Assembly: GCA_963070105.1 (NCBI GenBank)
Contig: OY718807.1
Location: 7,397,483 to 7,461,482, forward strand
Origin: Litomosoides sigmodontis
Lineage: Eukaryota > Nematoda > Chromadorea > Rhabditida > Onchocercidae
Direction of reading: 5' to 3'
Length of the DNA stretch: 64,000 nt
The translations under genes and the position numbers were made by a program. The notes under the pieces are model-generated. The model was not told where the DNA came from, ran no database searches, and saw only the letters and a program-made list of their open reading frames with translations. Within the stretch, counting starts at the first letter, position 1. Each line of letters opens with the position of its first letter. Positions 22,329 to 35,222 of the stretch are shown piece by piece.

Positions 22329-23521
22329 CAAGCATAGGATGCTTGAAACATTTGCTTCGATTATCAAAAAACTTTCAAAGGATAGTATTTTTTATCACAT
22401 ATCTCCTGACAGTGCCATTTACAGTGTGATATTGTTTGTTGAAATGTTTGGTGCATTGTTTTAAATCTAAGTCATGTATAAAACTATGTAGCTTGTGGCG
22501 CTAATTTAATTATATTTGAAAAAAGGATTTTTTTATACTATTAATAATGAGCAGATATCGTGTTTAAAATTTTTTTAATTTACAAAATATAAATTATATT
22601 TTTTGTTTCGGTAAAAGGAATCACTTTGAGACTTTAAAATGATCTAATAGTTCAGCCATTGTTACTTGCATTCATTCACCGCTCAATTATGCTTCACATC
22701 ATCTTGAAAAACAGTACCAGAAATATTATGCGATGTTTAGCTACCTGATGATTTCCAAATCTGCGGTCTTCCTCCCCTTTCTCTCCGTCTCCGTGCCACT
22801 TCATTAAAATGCAAATACTGTTTTGAAATGTCATTAATGAGGCTAAAGGTTATTGAGAAGTTTAAAGCATTGGAAAAATTCAATTTCGGCTTTTCTTTCG
22901 TCATGGAGGATAATAAAGTCATTTATATCAAACATTAGAAAAAAGTTTCACCAATCCTTTAGAACTCCCTAACATCACTCCAATCAACGAAAAATTTAAT
23001 GGAACAAATATTGGAAAGTGTAAACAATGATCGTCGAATCAATCCGATCATTTAAAATTTATTCCAAAATTCATTATTTTTCAACAATGGAAATTTTCCA
23101 GAAAAGGTGCTGTTGCAGAAAGCATTTGGTCAGAAAGTTTTTGAAGAGTAAACACTCTGCTAGTCTGCATGCGCAATTATCCGAGATCTACCACCGAGAC
23201 CACTTTAAAAGGAAGAAGAGCGCGCGGCTATTTGTGTGATAAAGCAAAAATCGTTGATCATATCAATTTTTGCTAGTGTTTAGAGGAGTTTTTCATGTTG
23301 GCAATCAATTATTATTAGTTTTCGGTGTAATTAAATTAAGGATGGATAATTAGGAAGGAGGAATTTCATTTTACATGGTTGAAGGGATAACTTGAAAAGT
23401 CTTAGCTTGGTCACAAGTAAAAGCAGTATAGGTGAAATAATTCGTGAAATTAGCAGGAGGTTGAAAAAGCGGAATTGTGATAAGTCAGTTTTTCATTGAT
23501 TTTTCTAAGAATATTTCACAG
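22329..23521. other. Intergenic region between REV3 and the eIF4A-like gene
   Basis: No supported gene. I looked here for the Q-motif and amino-terminal exons expected for the following DEAD-box-like gene and did not find them. Confidence 0.55.
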
Positions 23522-26500
23522 TCTGGAAATGGAAATTGAATTACGAAGACAAGCACTAGCATGTATTGAAAATAATTTATCGGAGGTACAAGTGGTTATC
23601 ATCGTGCTTACTCGTGAACTTGCCTTCAAAGTATGTATGAATTTGTCGCTTTCGGTTCACTTCTGATCTTTAGAAAAATTACGACTTTATGAGTTGATAA
23701 ATATTTTGCTATCTTTTCTTCTCGTTTCTTTTCTTCAGTGACTTACAAAAAGCACCTAAATGAGTAAGTTGTTCCTCTACAATGAAACTCACAATTGATG
23801 GCTAAAAATAAAATGTAAAAGCAAATTAATTTTATCATCCGACAGTTAAACAGTTCCATGCTGCTGTTTTTTTTCCAATGGTTGAAATTTAAAAATTTTC
23901 AAAAATTGAAGGTAGCGTGGCAGTTAAATAAGGATGCAGGAGAAAAGAAATGTCTAACGTGTATTAATGATCGAAGTTTTGAGGCGCAGGCGCAGGAGAT
24001 AAGGGACCATCATGTTCCTATTGTGGTTGGTACACTGGGAAGGATCGATTTACTTTTTTATCGAAATGTATTAAGTGAGCTGAACGTATCCTTTTTCAGA
24101 TTTAAGCATTACCTAGCAATTAATGCAATTATTAAAATTAGGAAGGAACGTTTTCAATTATTCGTAATTTTTACTCCACTAAATGCTCAAAGCTAGCAAT
24201 TCCTTCAATGATTCATCGATGAGCTTTTCAGGTTTTCCTTCTAAGTAGATTTGCTACATAATTGTCCGCCACAAAAATTCATTTGAATAATTTTTCCTAC
24301 TACCCCCAAACATGCAGACATATGATTGTCACGTTTCGATAATACTATTATAATTAGTTGCTAATTAAGTCATCAATCGTTCTTAAGGAAATACTCACAG
24401 CCTTAGAGAATCTTGATTTTCACGCCATTATTATCTCTAACCAATGCTAATCCAAACACTTAACATATAGTGTATTTTAAGGATATCTAATTTCTAATAT
24501 AACAGATAAATGAATAATTGTGAGTAAGCAACGAAGTTAGAAAATTCTCAATAATTATAATTTCAGGTGAGTTTAAAATAAAAGTGATAGTGAAGAAGTT
24601 GGAGGAAGAAGTTATCTTACAGTGTTCATTTTACAGAGCCAGTGTTTATCAAGGAACTGTTCATCCTCGATTCCGTTGCAATGGTGAATTTTCCACTCAA
24701 AAGATCGTTGGAACGAGTATTAGGCTTTGTCCAAAAACATATTCATGTAAGGCACGATAAATTAAATAATTATCCTTAGCGCATAATTAATCATTGCATA
24801 ATTCCAATACTTCTAACCTAAGTAAGGTTCAATAATTTTTTGTTAAATCATTTATTGGTTCCAACTCATTCTCACCTAATCTTAGAAATGTCTTATAAAT
24901 TGAAATAAATTCAGTTACGCCATTCTTTGATCATTACTGAGCAGCTCTATCAATCAAGTACTTATTTATGTAAATGTTATTAATTTCAAAACATTACCTC
25001 TCAAATTTATAAATCAACGTGAAATTCATTCCCATGCATCAAGTTTTTATATAATATGATGTGATAAATTTCTAGCTTTACTTTAGATAACTTTACACTT
25101 ACCACCGAATGCCTCAATTGTACGACAAATAAAAAATTTCATTGGAAATGTCTCCTGTTTAAACGCACATCCGGATCTTATTGAAGCGAATCATTTTGCG
25201 CTACATGTTTCGGATGAGGTTTGTAAATGTGATATCTTAATAGTTAAGTAGCACATAGAATCTGTCGGTCTAATTAATTATTAATTTAATATAAGAGTCA
25301 ATTAATTTAATTAAGTTTACCGTAATCACATTCGCATTTACCTAACAGTTAGTAAGGCTTAATAGTGACGTAAGCTAATTGCACGCTAAAAAATTGACAG
25401 CTATATTGTTTGACCTTAAATTCGTTAAAAATATAATTTAGGAAATTTAGCAATACAAGTAATTGGTTGGCTAAGGCTCACACTATTTATCATGACTACA
25501 TTCCATTCATTTTATTTTTCAATTCTTTCATAGATTATTGGATCAGAAGAAAATTAATTTATCTTTAAATTTATAGAATTTCCAATTTTTCTACGCTTTC
25601 CAACGCAGCAGACTGTAAATCAAACAATCTGTGGCAAATTATAATTTATTAAATTGCGTTGCAAACTTTACATCAAATTGTTGGAACCATAAAGAAAACT
25701 AATTTACCTTTACAACATTTGTAGAATTGAATCGTAAAAGTAAATTAATTTAAGAAACAAAAGCACACATGAATTCTTCGTAAGCATTCGATAACTCAGT
25801 GAATAGTTGAGACTGAAAGTGAAATCACCGAAAGTAAGTCTTTTTTTTTTAGATGCGAAAAATGGACACGCTTTGCGATCTGTGTCGAATGAACACATCA
25901 GTGCCAATACTCATTTGCTGTAATATGCAAGGAACTGCATTAGCGAACGCAAAAATATTACGAGCACAAAATTTACCGGTAGTAATACTGGTTTGTCACT
26001 TTCTATAAATCATTGCTTTAATGATAAGTTGAATATGAGCCGAGCAATGAGAAGTAAGTGTTCAGTGATATTCGATATCTATCTATCTGACACTACTCAT
26101 TTGCAATTTCAGTAAGGCTTTCCAGTTCGATGCTTTTCACTACTCAAATGATTTGTTTTCATTCGTTAGTTTAGAATATTGGCTAACATAAATCTTAATT
26201 TTAGACTAGCAGTCTTTCAACTGCTTTTTCACAAACAATCTGTGGGAATCTTCGTTTATCTTATATTTTTTTTTACTCGTCACTTATTTGGTGTATAATT
26301 TGAAATATATAGACTAGTGAAATGTCGTCGCATGATATTCGCACTGCTATAAGCACATTCGAATTATGTCAAGTGCGTATTTTGATAGCAACAGGATATG
26401 TCCGTGGTTTAATTGATTTGAAACGACCAACGGTTGTCATTAATTATGATTTACCGAAACCTGATGCGTATGCTAGAAGGTGATGTGTTTATCTCGAGAT

Positions 26501-26844
26501 GTCAATAAATTTGAAATTATCAGCTTATTGAAAATGTATGAAATTAGATATCCTTGGACATTCTAAACCAACTAATGAGGTAAAAGAGGAAAAGTTAAAT
26601 AGGAATTTTCAACCATGAAAGGAAGGACAATTTTTTGATCGTTTAATAATATCATTTGAAGATAAATTACTCAAATCAAGTCCTAAACTTATTTTATCCT
26701 ACATTCAGGGTCAATTTCACAGGTGAATCCTGGATTGCGAAGCAAAGCGTCTTTATATCATTGATTAAAACGAATGAACGACTAAAACTATGCCGATTGA
26801 AGGACACACTTGGCTTGCGATGGATCTTGGTGTATCCGGATTAA
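23522..26844 (+). pseudogene. eIF4A-like DEAD-box gene with all locatable catalytic motifs eroded
   Basis: Aligns by eye along most of eIF4A, but the ATPase/helicase signatures are altered. Exons: 23522-23630, ~23857-24074, 24637-24746, 25087-25218, 25853-25990, 26313-26479, 26709-26844. Expected versus seen: PTRELA becomes LTRELAF; TPGR becomes TLGR; VLDEAD becomes ILDSVAM; SAT becomes LPP; ARGID becomes VRGLID; HRIGRGGR becomes RRVNFTGES. Recognisable family backbone remains: VPIVVGT, KMDTLCDLC, VVINYDLPKP. The five junctions from 24074 onward keep phase without a stop, ending in taa at 26842-26844. At the 5' end things look broken: a Q-S-G-N-G relic of motif I is in another frame (23520-23540), the second exon lacks a proper acceptor, and no Q-motif was found. 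It may be a pseudogene or a retained non-catalytic paralogue; I mark it pseudogene as the safer call. Confidence 0.7.
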
Positions 26845-27796
26845 AACTTCGTTTTAGATCAGGATGGTGCCTGCTTTTGAGTATTTGACTTACTCTTACT
26901 TTACTAATTCATATATATATAATAGTTTGGATTTCTCCACAACGAAATATTTCGAGAACAAGTTTTCCTAATTCCGAAGTATGCATGCATTAATTTTAAT
27001 TGCAACCCATGAAGACACGATATATAGTCCTAATACAGCTTCCGTATGTGAAACACGAATGGTTTTTTAATCTATAACAGATGTGCTAAATATTATGTTA
27101 TTGACATGTTATCATATTCGTTTTCAATGCAGTAGGATTCTTGAGTACTAGAAATACTCAGTCGCTCAAAATCAAAGTCTTTGGAAAGGAAGACATGATT
27201 TTCACGAAACAACTGCATGCTTTCAAAATTAGTTGGAATTCACCAATTTCAGCTAAAACCCTTGAATTCTGTGGGGAATTACAATTTCTCAACGCTTCCA
27301 ATATTTGATTATTTTTTCACTCTAATTCCTTATAATACTTATCAATGCCTTATTTATATCTCTTGCATCACTGTGGAATTGAATGTCAAGAATCTCGATT
27401 AATTTGTCTATCACAGCAAACTCCATTTTTCAAAAAAACAAATTATCTGGTTTATTTCTAGGCGTTTCATACTTGTTTTGAAAAATACCGATAAATTGTA
27501 GAATTGCCATATGCTTTTTGTATTCGGAGATTATCAGTGTCAACACGCAGTGATACGAATATCCTGTTAGGTGCTAGATATTTCGTAAATTTAACATAAT
27601 TCTTTTCAAGAATGCTACCTGCAGTTGAAAATTTTCGCTCCGAACTGTGAAGTACGATTAATCCTCCCTTCATGAAAGCGAAAAATACAAATCATTTTAT
27701 AATAATAAATAATGCACAATCTTCCAGTTTCTATTACCTATATGTATCCATAATACAGATAAATACGAAATGAAATTCAAATAACTACAGTAGTAC
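26845..27796. other. Intergenic region between convergent genes
   Basis: Lies between the end of the plus-strand eIF4A-like gene and the end of the minus-strand small membrane-protein gene, so it should contain two 3' ends. No further exon is supported. Confidence 0.5.
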
Positions 27797-28767
27797 TTAA
27801 AATTCTTTGATTGCCATCGAACCGTCTTTAAACAGGGATGCATTTCGTTCCATCTCAGCTTCGGCCTGAAAAGTAAGAATATGCCAAGGAGATTTTGTGT
27901 CTCTTTAAAGTTTTTCCTATCAGTTAGCAAATGAACACCGTTGAACATCTGTAACACTTAGAACATTACGCAGTCTGAATTAAGCTAGAAGTAGGGCTAA
28001 TTGTGATAAAGTAATCGATAGTGACTTCTTCATTAAGCTTTCTCGGAGGTGGCGGTCGAAGCTTATCGGCATTGAGATACAAAAATAGCAAACTCGACAA
28101 CTGAATTGCTGTTGATAGCAATGCGAGTCCAAATCTCGCCTGTAAGCACTGGATTTGTTATCAGAGGCATAAGAAAATAAAACAAATCTAAATATAAAAT
28201 TAAATATACTACGGTACAAATAAACTTCAAAGTAAGAATTAGAAGGTTTAATTATACTTAAGCAAGTTGATTAGTGACAATGAGTACACAAATTAAAGGA
28301 ATTCATATAGAAGTAATTAAAAGAATCTATTACACATACATATTCAAACACCAGTCAGTTTACTTACAAAAATGAAAAATGTAAATCTCTCCAAACAAAA
28401 AAGTTAATTAATTTGCGATAAAAATTATGTAATTTACGATGATAAACTTTTATTTAACAATTTCAGTACAGATGTGTTCTTAGTTCCTTAGTTTTCAAAC
28501 CCATGAGGTGCTAATGTCTCCAGATAATAATGACAAAGTGAAAGTCGTAGTGTCAATATAACTAACTAAGCAACTGAACTTAATTTGAAAAGTTCAGATA
28601 TTTACACCCATGTACAGCACCATAAGAGGAAGAAGATGAAACGTTGTAAAACCAACATGATGGCTTATAAAACGAGCTGGTGGTGCATATTCATGGCCCA
28701 GATGAAAATATCGAGCACTCGAACCGACTCTAAAAGCCGAGATTGCAAGTTTCGTCGAACAAAACAT
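27797..28767 (-). CDS. Small membrane protein, 114 residues, family not recognised
   Basis: Three exons join in phase: 28606-28767 (start), 28026-28139 and 27797-27865 (stop). They encode 54, 38 and 22 residues. The amino end (MFCSTKLAISAFRVGSSARY) is rich in Arg, Ser and Ala without acidic residues, which resembles a mitochondrial presequence. One clear hydrophobic segment follows (LALLSTAIQLSSLLFLYLN), then a KLRPPPPRKLNEE turn and a charged helical tail (AEAEMERNASLFKDG). This looks like a single-span inner-membrane or respiratory-chain accessory subunit, but I cannot match it to a named family. A TTTTATAG acceptor sits a few bases upstream of the start, consistent with trans-splicing. The donor of exon 1 (GTAAAT after 28606) was chosen because it restores phase; the first exon's 3' part is the least certain. 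Confidence 0.55.
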
Positions 28768-31089
28768 CCCTCACCTATAAAACAGAGAAGTAGAAATCCG
28801 AAAAATACATGCAAAGACTTTCCAAAAATGAAAAAAAGCTGTGATACAGTTGACCATGACGTACATATGAGCATTGGTCAAATCCCGTTATACACATTCT
28901 TTATGTTCTAATACACTAATAGAATATGTGATGAAAAGTTATCAACAAATGTGTTAGTTTAGTCGAATTTTCTTTTGCTCCTCATAAGCATAATCAGTGA
29001 TTTTCATCGAACTCAAGGCAACTATTACCACTATCGTTTGATTTACTGCTTCATGCATCAACTGAATTTACAATCTGTGATACTAAAGAAAAATTCCCCG
29101 GCCTCTAACACGGCGTAGCTAAACAGAATGCTTACTAAATGCACCCTCCTTCGTTGGAGAAGAAAGGCTTAAGATACGATAGCACGTTCCACTCAGAGTT
29201 AACTCCAGTTCTACGAGTTTACTCCACGAAACCTTCAAGACCATGAAACGAAATGTCCCATATCGAAACCAAACCATAAAAAATGTACTGAAAACTGGCT
29301 GATGCAGACCAAATATCGATATGTTATATATTATGAAATAACCATCTCACCTTAGCTGCGCAATATCGTAAAGATGAGAATCGCTGCTCCGCGCAGTGAT
29401 ACATATAAAGCAGCAATATTTTTAATTATTCTAGTTTTTTAATTTAGTATAATCTCGGATCGGTGTGTTGCTGAATGTTCCAATTACAGTGTCATTATGT
29501 CTCGTAATCTCGATCATGCAAGCGTGAAGCAACTCCCACTCTTCTCGTACCCGTCTTTACAACATCACGTGTAAGATCACGTTTGACACGTAGAAATGAC
29601 AGTTGACAGTTGCGCCTTTCAAGAAAATTTATGAACAAGAAAATTTATGAACAATATATTACAAATAAAAAGATAAAAATCATCAAACATCAAGAAACAA
29701 CGAACTACTGCAAAATGTTCATAATGAAATTTTAGAAAAAACTGCTTGCTGCAAAAAATTATAGAAAAATTCAATTTCTATTGAAGTATTCAACTACTCT
29801 GTCTTTAAATATCACCTTCCAAACAATACAAAATTTCAGAAACAAGACGAAGTTATGAATCTGTTACAGTACAAAATTAACAAACTCTCACAGCGAGGGA
29901 TGTAAGATATTAATCTACAAAACATAAAAATGAGAAGCGACATCACAATTTCTACTACACTGAGCCTTCAAAAAAGCCATGATGCAGATTTTTAAAAAGA
30001 TAAAACAAATTTAAAATCAAGTTCCATGTCGCCGAAGATAATGCATTGCTGCTTTTTGCCTGTCAGTCTTCAAGTCTAAAGCTAATTTTCATGAGAGAAA
30101 AATAAAAAGGCACTATTCTCTGTAGAGTCTTAAACAAATGATTACAGACACCTGGTAGCAAGATCTTTGGCTATTAACAATATCGTAAGAAAAATATCTG
30201 AATTACAAAGTATATCAAAAACAATGGACTGACAGAATTTCTACCATCCGACATGAGCTGATGTGCACAGTAGGACAAAGTGATACCTTTGTTACAGTAG
30301 AAATTTAAAAAACTCCCAGATTAGGAAGTAAGAGATACTACGCTGCCATATTCAACAAATTCCAAACATTACTTCAAGTTCTGAGAAACTTACGTCACTT
30401 TTAAATTCTGTATTATTCAAAATTGTGGAGGTCATGCCAGAACTGTACGAACATGAAAACTGGGAAAGAAGTTCGATGTCAAGAACAGTGAAATAAGCAT
30501 AAAAATCTCTGAGATAGTGTGTTTCTCTTTTAAATGTTCGTCCAATAGTGCTCACCGTGCATCGATAATTTAAAAACAATCAAGCTCTTCACAACATGCT
30601 CTACATTTTGTAATTAATATAAGCATAACCAGAGTTTCGCTTTAATATTCAATAGTCACACCCTGTAGAAATAAAAATAAGAAACATCGTTCCAATAACG
30701 CATCTAATCGTTTGTCGTTTTCATCACAGTTGAGACTAAACGTAACGAATGCACAGAAATGATATTATTGCCTCAAATGAATGCTTGCAGACATTCTTCA
30801 TGGAGGAAGAAATCGGATTTCAATATATTTGAATTAAAAAACTAATGCGTATTACGCTGAGAAAAATACAATAATTATGTAGAAATTAAGAAGGAGTTCT
30901 GAAAGATAATCATTTTTTCTACAGCTAACTACACAAGGCACAGAACAGATAAAAATACAGAGAAACTAAAGCTAATAATTTGATAAAGTGTTCTTCAGCT
31001 GTTCTCTGTTCTTTAGAAGCAAATAATAGAATCGTCTTCTTGTATATCAATAATTGTTCCAAAATTCTTATATACAAGACAAAGTTTTT
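28768..31089. other. AT-rich intergenic region, no gene seen
   Basis: About 2.3 kb without a supported gene. A short direct repeat (AAGAAAATTTATGAACAA) occurs near 29622-29655. It separates the small membrane-protein gene from the BAP18-like gene on the same strand and may hold a promoter. Confidence 0.5.
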
Positions 31090-32947
31090 TTAAATGTTCA
31101 AAACACCACCAGTAAAATTCTTTAGTCCACTATTATGCGTCTTGGGTTCTGGTGGTAGGACAACTGAGGGTATACTAGATTGAACGGTAACTGTCGTAAG
31201 AGCTGGAGGTACTACACTCATTGGTCCACTATTTTTAAACCGTGATATGGCCGATGAATTCATACTAAGTGCCTGTACATGAGTAACATTAGCATAACGT
31301 GTACTGCTTGATACTGTAATACCACTTGTAGTCGTGTTGATGATACGGCGTTTGAAATTGGCATCAATTTGCGGATGCGGAACACTACTTGTACGCTTTA
31401 TCACGGATCTTGTAGCGGTGGTAGGCCTCACAGAAGTGCCATTTGTTCGTGGAGGAATTGCTTTTATATAGTGACTAGTTGTAGGCCTTTTAATTATATC
31501 ATCCTTCATAAGTTGTCTGTAAAACAAACAAACACGTCGCCGTTACCTTTCAATATAAAGGAAAATTAAACGCATTTTACAGAAGGAAAAGATTAATAGT
31601 TTCAAAAATGGGTTTTTATGACCGCTGATCCAAGTGCTTGGCAACCTTCCATAAGCCATTTATGCGCACCTATTCTGCGAACACAATATGCTCGACAATT
31701 AAATCCAATATTTTAATGCGCTATCAAATACTACCACTCTTCCAAATATCCTTCCCACTCCAGACTTCACTGCCACAGTGTACACAACAAATTAAAATAA
31801 TCCAAATAGCATTCCATAACCTTATTTTCCTACTTTCAAAATCTTTTTCATCTCACCTAAAAGTTCAAAACCCAGTACGATTTTTTTTCTATATAAAAAA
31901 TTTGTTTCTATTCTTACACTTCTCTTCCTTGAACTGTTTCACTAATGCGCTGCAAATCGCTTGCAAAACGCGAAACTGCGTCATGCAAACTACTGGTATC
32001 CGAACTTGTCCATTTCCTGGAATTTCGTAGCATAAAACATCTCTATCCCCTTCTTTGATCTACCGCTACTGTGTGAGATATGGAAAATAGTAGAAAAAAC
32101 AGACAACGGCACCAGGTCCAATTATTGCACCATAAAACTGCAGAAGTCGCCAGATAGAACCATAAATTTCCTAGCACTGCTTAAAGTTTGTAATTTGCTT
32201 TGTCATCCGCTTACCATGTTCACAATCCCATTTCACTCACTTATCTGCTTTGTTATCAAGCGTTCAGACCACAAAATTTGCAGACATGACCAAATTTTTC
32301 TACAGTACACATAAAAAATAATTGAGAATGACTGCACAATAAAGCCTATCGCTGAAATCAATTTCCCAATCCAAAGATAAAAAAAACCTTTCGACTCCAT
32401 TTTTTGGATTGTGCAAATTTGCAATGAGTCCGCCCAACTTCTGAAAAGCCTGCCCAGCAGTCAAGAAAACTTCCGAAACCTGACAAGAAAAAATTGTTAA
32501 ACTATTGGCTTTTCCTCTACGCCAAATTATCCTAATAAAACATACTGTACATTAAAAATATAAAGCAGCATTTTTCTTCTTCACAAAAATGAAGGCAGTG
32601 AAAGTGACAAAAATGTTCAGTCCAATTTAGTTTTATTCATTGTTCAGTGCAAAAAGATATTAGCTTGCTTCTCTTCACAGTATTTTTTTACCACTACTTT
32701 GCTAGCAAAGAATTTTTTTGTGGTGAACTTCTTTAATCCCCTCAAATCTACTCATAAATCCACAGCCAACGGCACACAAACGGTACGTTATAAAATCTCA
32801 AAGAGAAACTGATGAACATTACATAAAGACATGCTGCGATACCTTTTGAGCAGAAGCACTTGAACTAATTGGTTGCTCCTTCGCATTCTCCGTGCCAGGC
32901 ATTGCTATACTCGTAGAGGGTACCACGTCACTTTGACTTCCGTTCAT
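31090..32947 (-). CDS. BAP18-like chromatin complex subunit (BPTF/NURF- and MLL-associated family)
   Basis: Homologue of human BAP18 (C17orf49), a small nuclear protein found with the BPTF/NURF remodeller and MLL complexes. Exons, all in phase: 32843-32947 (start), 32388-32479, 31918-32016, 31090-31516 (stop), giving 240 residues. Residues ~36-66 read VSEVFLTAGQAFQKLGGLIA, matching the family's GEIFTAAGAAFTKLGELTMQ. This is followed across an intron by KWTSSDTSSLHDAVSRFASD and LQRISETVQ, matching the SANT-like block KWTETEIEMLRAAVKRFGDD. The carboxy half is Ser/Thr/Val-rich with basic patches (KRTSSVPHPQ, FKRRI), probably disordered. The conserved core is short but its spacing is kept over two introns, so the family call is fairly secure. 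Confidence 0.8.
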
Positions 32948-33892
32948 TTTGCCTTTCAAAAAATTAATTTTTAGCATACATCGGCTTTTCTGTCATTACA
33001 AAACCATAAGAGGTCTTGTCCTTTGAAGTTCCTCAGGAGTACACCAACAAAAATCTTACAACAGCAGCAGCATTCGCGGCACACACTCTCTACTCCCACT
33101 AACACAATACGCGTAGTGCTGCCAACTAAATCGAAGAGAGAATCATCACTCGAGCTCTTTTTTTACGCAGCCCACGAATGAAACAGTCTATCTCATCGCT
33201 GACTGGAAGCACGCAAGTTCATCCACTAATCCTGGGAGTATTCGGCTTTTGCAGGATTTCGCATAAGTAGGTTTGCAATCGGTGAAACAAATAAAAACTA
33301 TTGTGATTGTGATCCAAAATAATAGAAGAATCGCAGAAGTATTGAAGAACTACTTGCACACTTGATCACCGGTGATTTTGATTATGACTAAGTGGTATCA
33401 AAGATAGAGCTAAAAATCAAACTTTGCTCTTCATCCCAGCGTTGCTTTTTTCATTAAAAAAATTCGAATAATGAGCTTGTTATCTGTATTTGCATTACGT
33501 GACTTTTGCATAATCCACTTCAAAATTTTCCAAATATTACGAATATTCAAAATTAAAGTGTTAATGAATGTTAATGAAAGTGCTAATGAATTTGTTAGTG
33601 AAAAATTAATGAATGATTCCATTTGACTAGCATTTACCATAAAATTCGCGAAAGAATAAGACACTGGGAAAAGCGGTAGAGAATTTCAAAATCCGTTTCT
33701 TTCTGTGGTGCGTATACTTATTTAATGGCTTAAGATTTTCTGCATGAACTTTCCTGAGCCTATAGAAGTACTTGATATGCAGAGTTGCAAAGTTTAAAAT
33801 TTATTGCACAAAAATGAATACAACACAATATAACGTAACAAACATAATCGACTAGAATTTCACTTTCCATCTAGTTCCGTTCATAGAGAAAT
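32948..33892. other. Spacer between EMC10 and the BAP18-like gene
   Basis: About 0.9 kb between two minus-strand genes. A U-rich tract and short open frames are present, but no coding signal. It is long for a nematode intercistronic spacer but compatible with one in filarial-type genomes. Confidence 0.45.
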
Positions 33893-35222
33893 CTACTCTC
33901 CACCTTGTTCAGCAGTTGTAGCGTTAGAAATGACCATAAAAATTAATGCTGCAGCTATGTACATCCACTAAAAGGAGTCATCACGTGTACTACTAATTAC
34001 TTTTTAACAATATGTTATCCAAACAAAACCTATAGGAAATCCTGCAGAAATAATACAAAAAATCAAATTCAAAACTTGAGGACATCTTACGACTTACATA
34101 TTTCTGGATAAACGATCGATTGTCCTGCTGAGCTCCGTGTTGCCTAGCTTGCCGCTCCTTCTCCATCTTTCGAATGTATGAAACTGAGTCGGGCCTTAAA
34201 TAAATCACTATTGCATGTGTCCGAAATATTGCCTTTTTTCTGGAACTGCGATAGAAACCCTGTGCATTTCATTATCTATTATTTAATTATTTTCATTGGC
34301 ACTGTTTAAAAAATTAATAAAAAAGTTACAGGGGTAATTCATTAACTGTGTTCACCACAATCGATCCTCTTAGTTTGCTATCGTCTGTAAAATCATTTGT
34401 TTCACAAAAGTGGTTTATTCCAACAGAATTTAAATTCTCCGGAAAAACAGCCAAAGATTGTAAATCCTGACGATCTGGGTCCCACAACATCCGAAAATGA
34501 TGAGCGCCGTTAGCTCGCAACATCAAACACTGCAATCTGATGGTAATTATTCCATCTAGAAAAGAGTTTTTCCAAATTTCTATATATAAAAATACCTTTT
34601 GCTACGAACAAATTAACAAAGAAATTGGTCTATCGATATCAACGTATAGCTTTCAAATAAAAAAAATCCTTTTCTAACAATCCTCTACTGTTACACCGAA
34701 ATATCGGCAGAAAGAACTTTAGCACCTTTTGGTTGACGATCACTTAATCATTCTTCTTTGTATGCAAAAATATTTTACCAGTTGACTAGAAAGATTTTAA
34801 CTGAAAAGCCTAACTAAAACTAACCCACCGGTTCACTGTAACCTTGTACATCTCCGTTATCATTCATGGCTTTAACGCGGTAAGTCCATCCATTCTTTGC
34901 AGCTTCCAAGAGATTATTCCGCCAGTTACTTGGATTGACAGAAGATTGAAAATGAGCAGTATAATTATTATCAAATGCCCTGTCCACAGTTATACTGCCA
35001 AGCGGAACGAATTCATCTACAGCTATAAACAATATTATAAACACAACACTTCCAATCTTATGAAGGAAATTATTCGTTCTCCCTAATTAAGTATAACACT
35101 CTAGTAGAGCTGTGCAAATAAACGGCACCTGAGGCTGAATACTGTAGACTGATACTCCAATGACCAACTGCATGAACGCACTGCATGAACGCACTTGAAC
35201 ATACAAATAATAAAAGAAGCAT
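33893..35222 (-). CDS. EMC10: ER membrane protein complex subunit 10 (EMC10)
   Basis: Lumenal/single-span subunit of the EMC, which inserts transmembrane helices into the endoplasmic reticulum. Five exons in phase: 35129-35222 (start), 34829-35016, 34330-34529, 34098-34194, 33893-33967 (stop), 217 residues. A signal peptide (MLLLLFVCSSAFMQCVHA) is followed by a beta-rich lumenal domain (DEFVPLGSITVDRAF ... GWTYRVKAMNDNGDVQGY). The diagnostic C-terminus is YIRKMEKERQARQ ... NRSFIQKYWMYIAAALIF, matching the family's FIERLEMEQ ... SFFAKYWMYIIPVVLF. The start was chosen because a TTGGTTACAG acceptor lies one base upstream of this ATG, as expected for a spliced-leader transcript; the open frame extends further only through a TTG. 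Neighbours on the same strand are the ClC gene 0.5 kb upstream and the BAP18-like gene downstream. Confidence 0.88.

Noticed and set aside
28585..28911. Plus-strand open frame rich in Lys/Arg at 28585-28911.
   Set aside because: It is antisense to the first exon of the better supported small minus-strand gene and has no family features.
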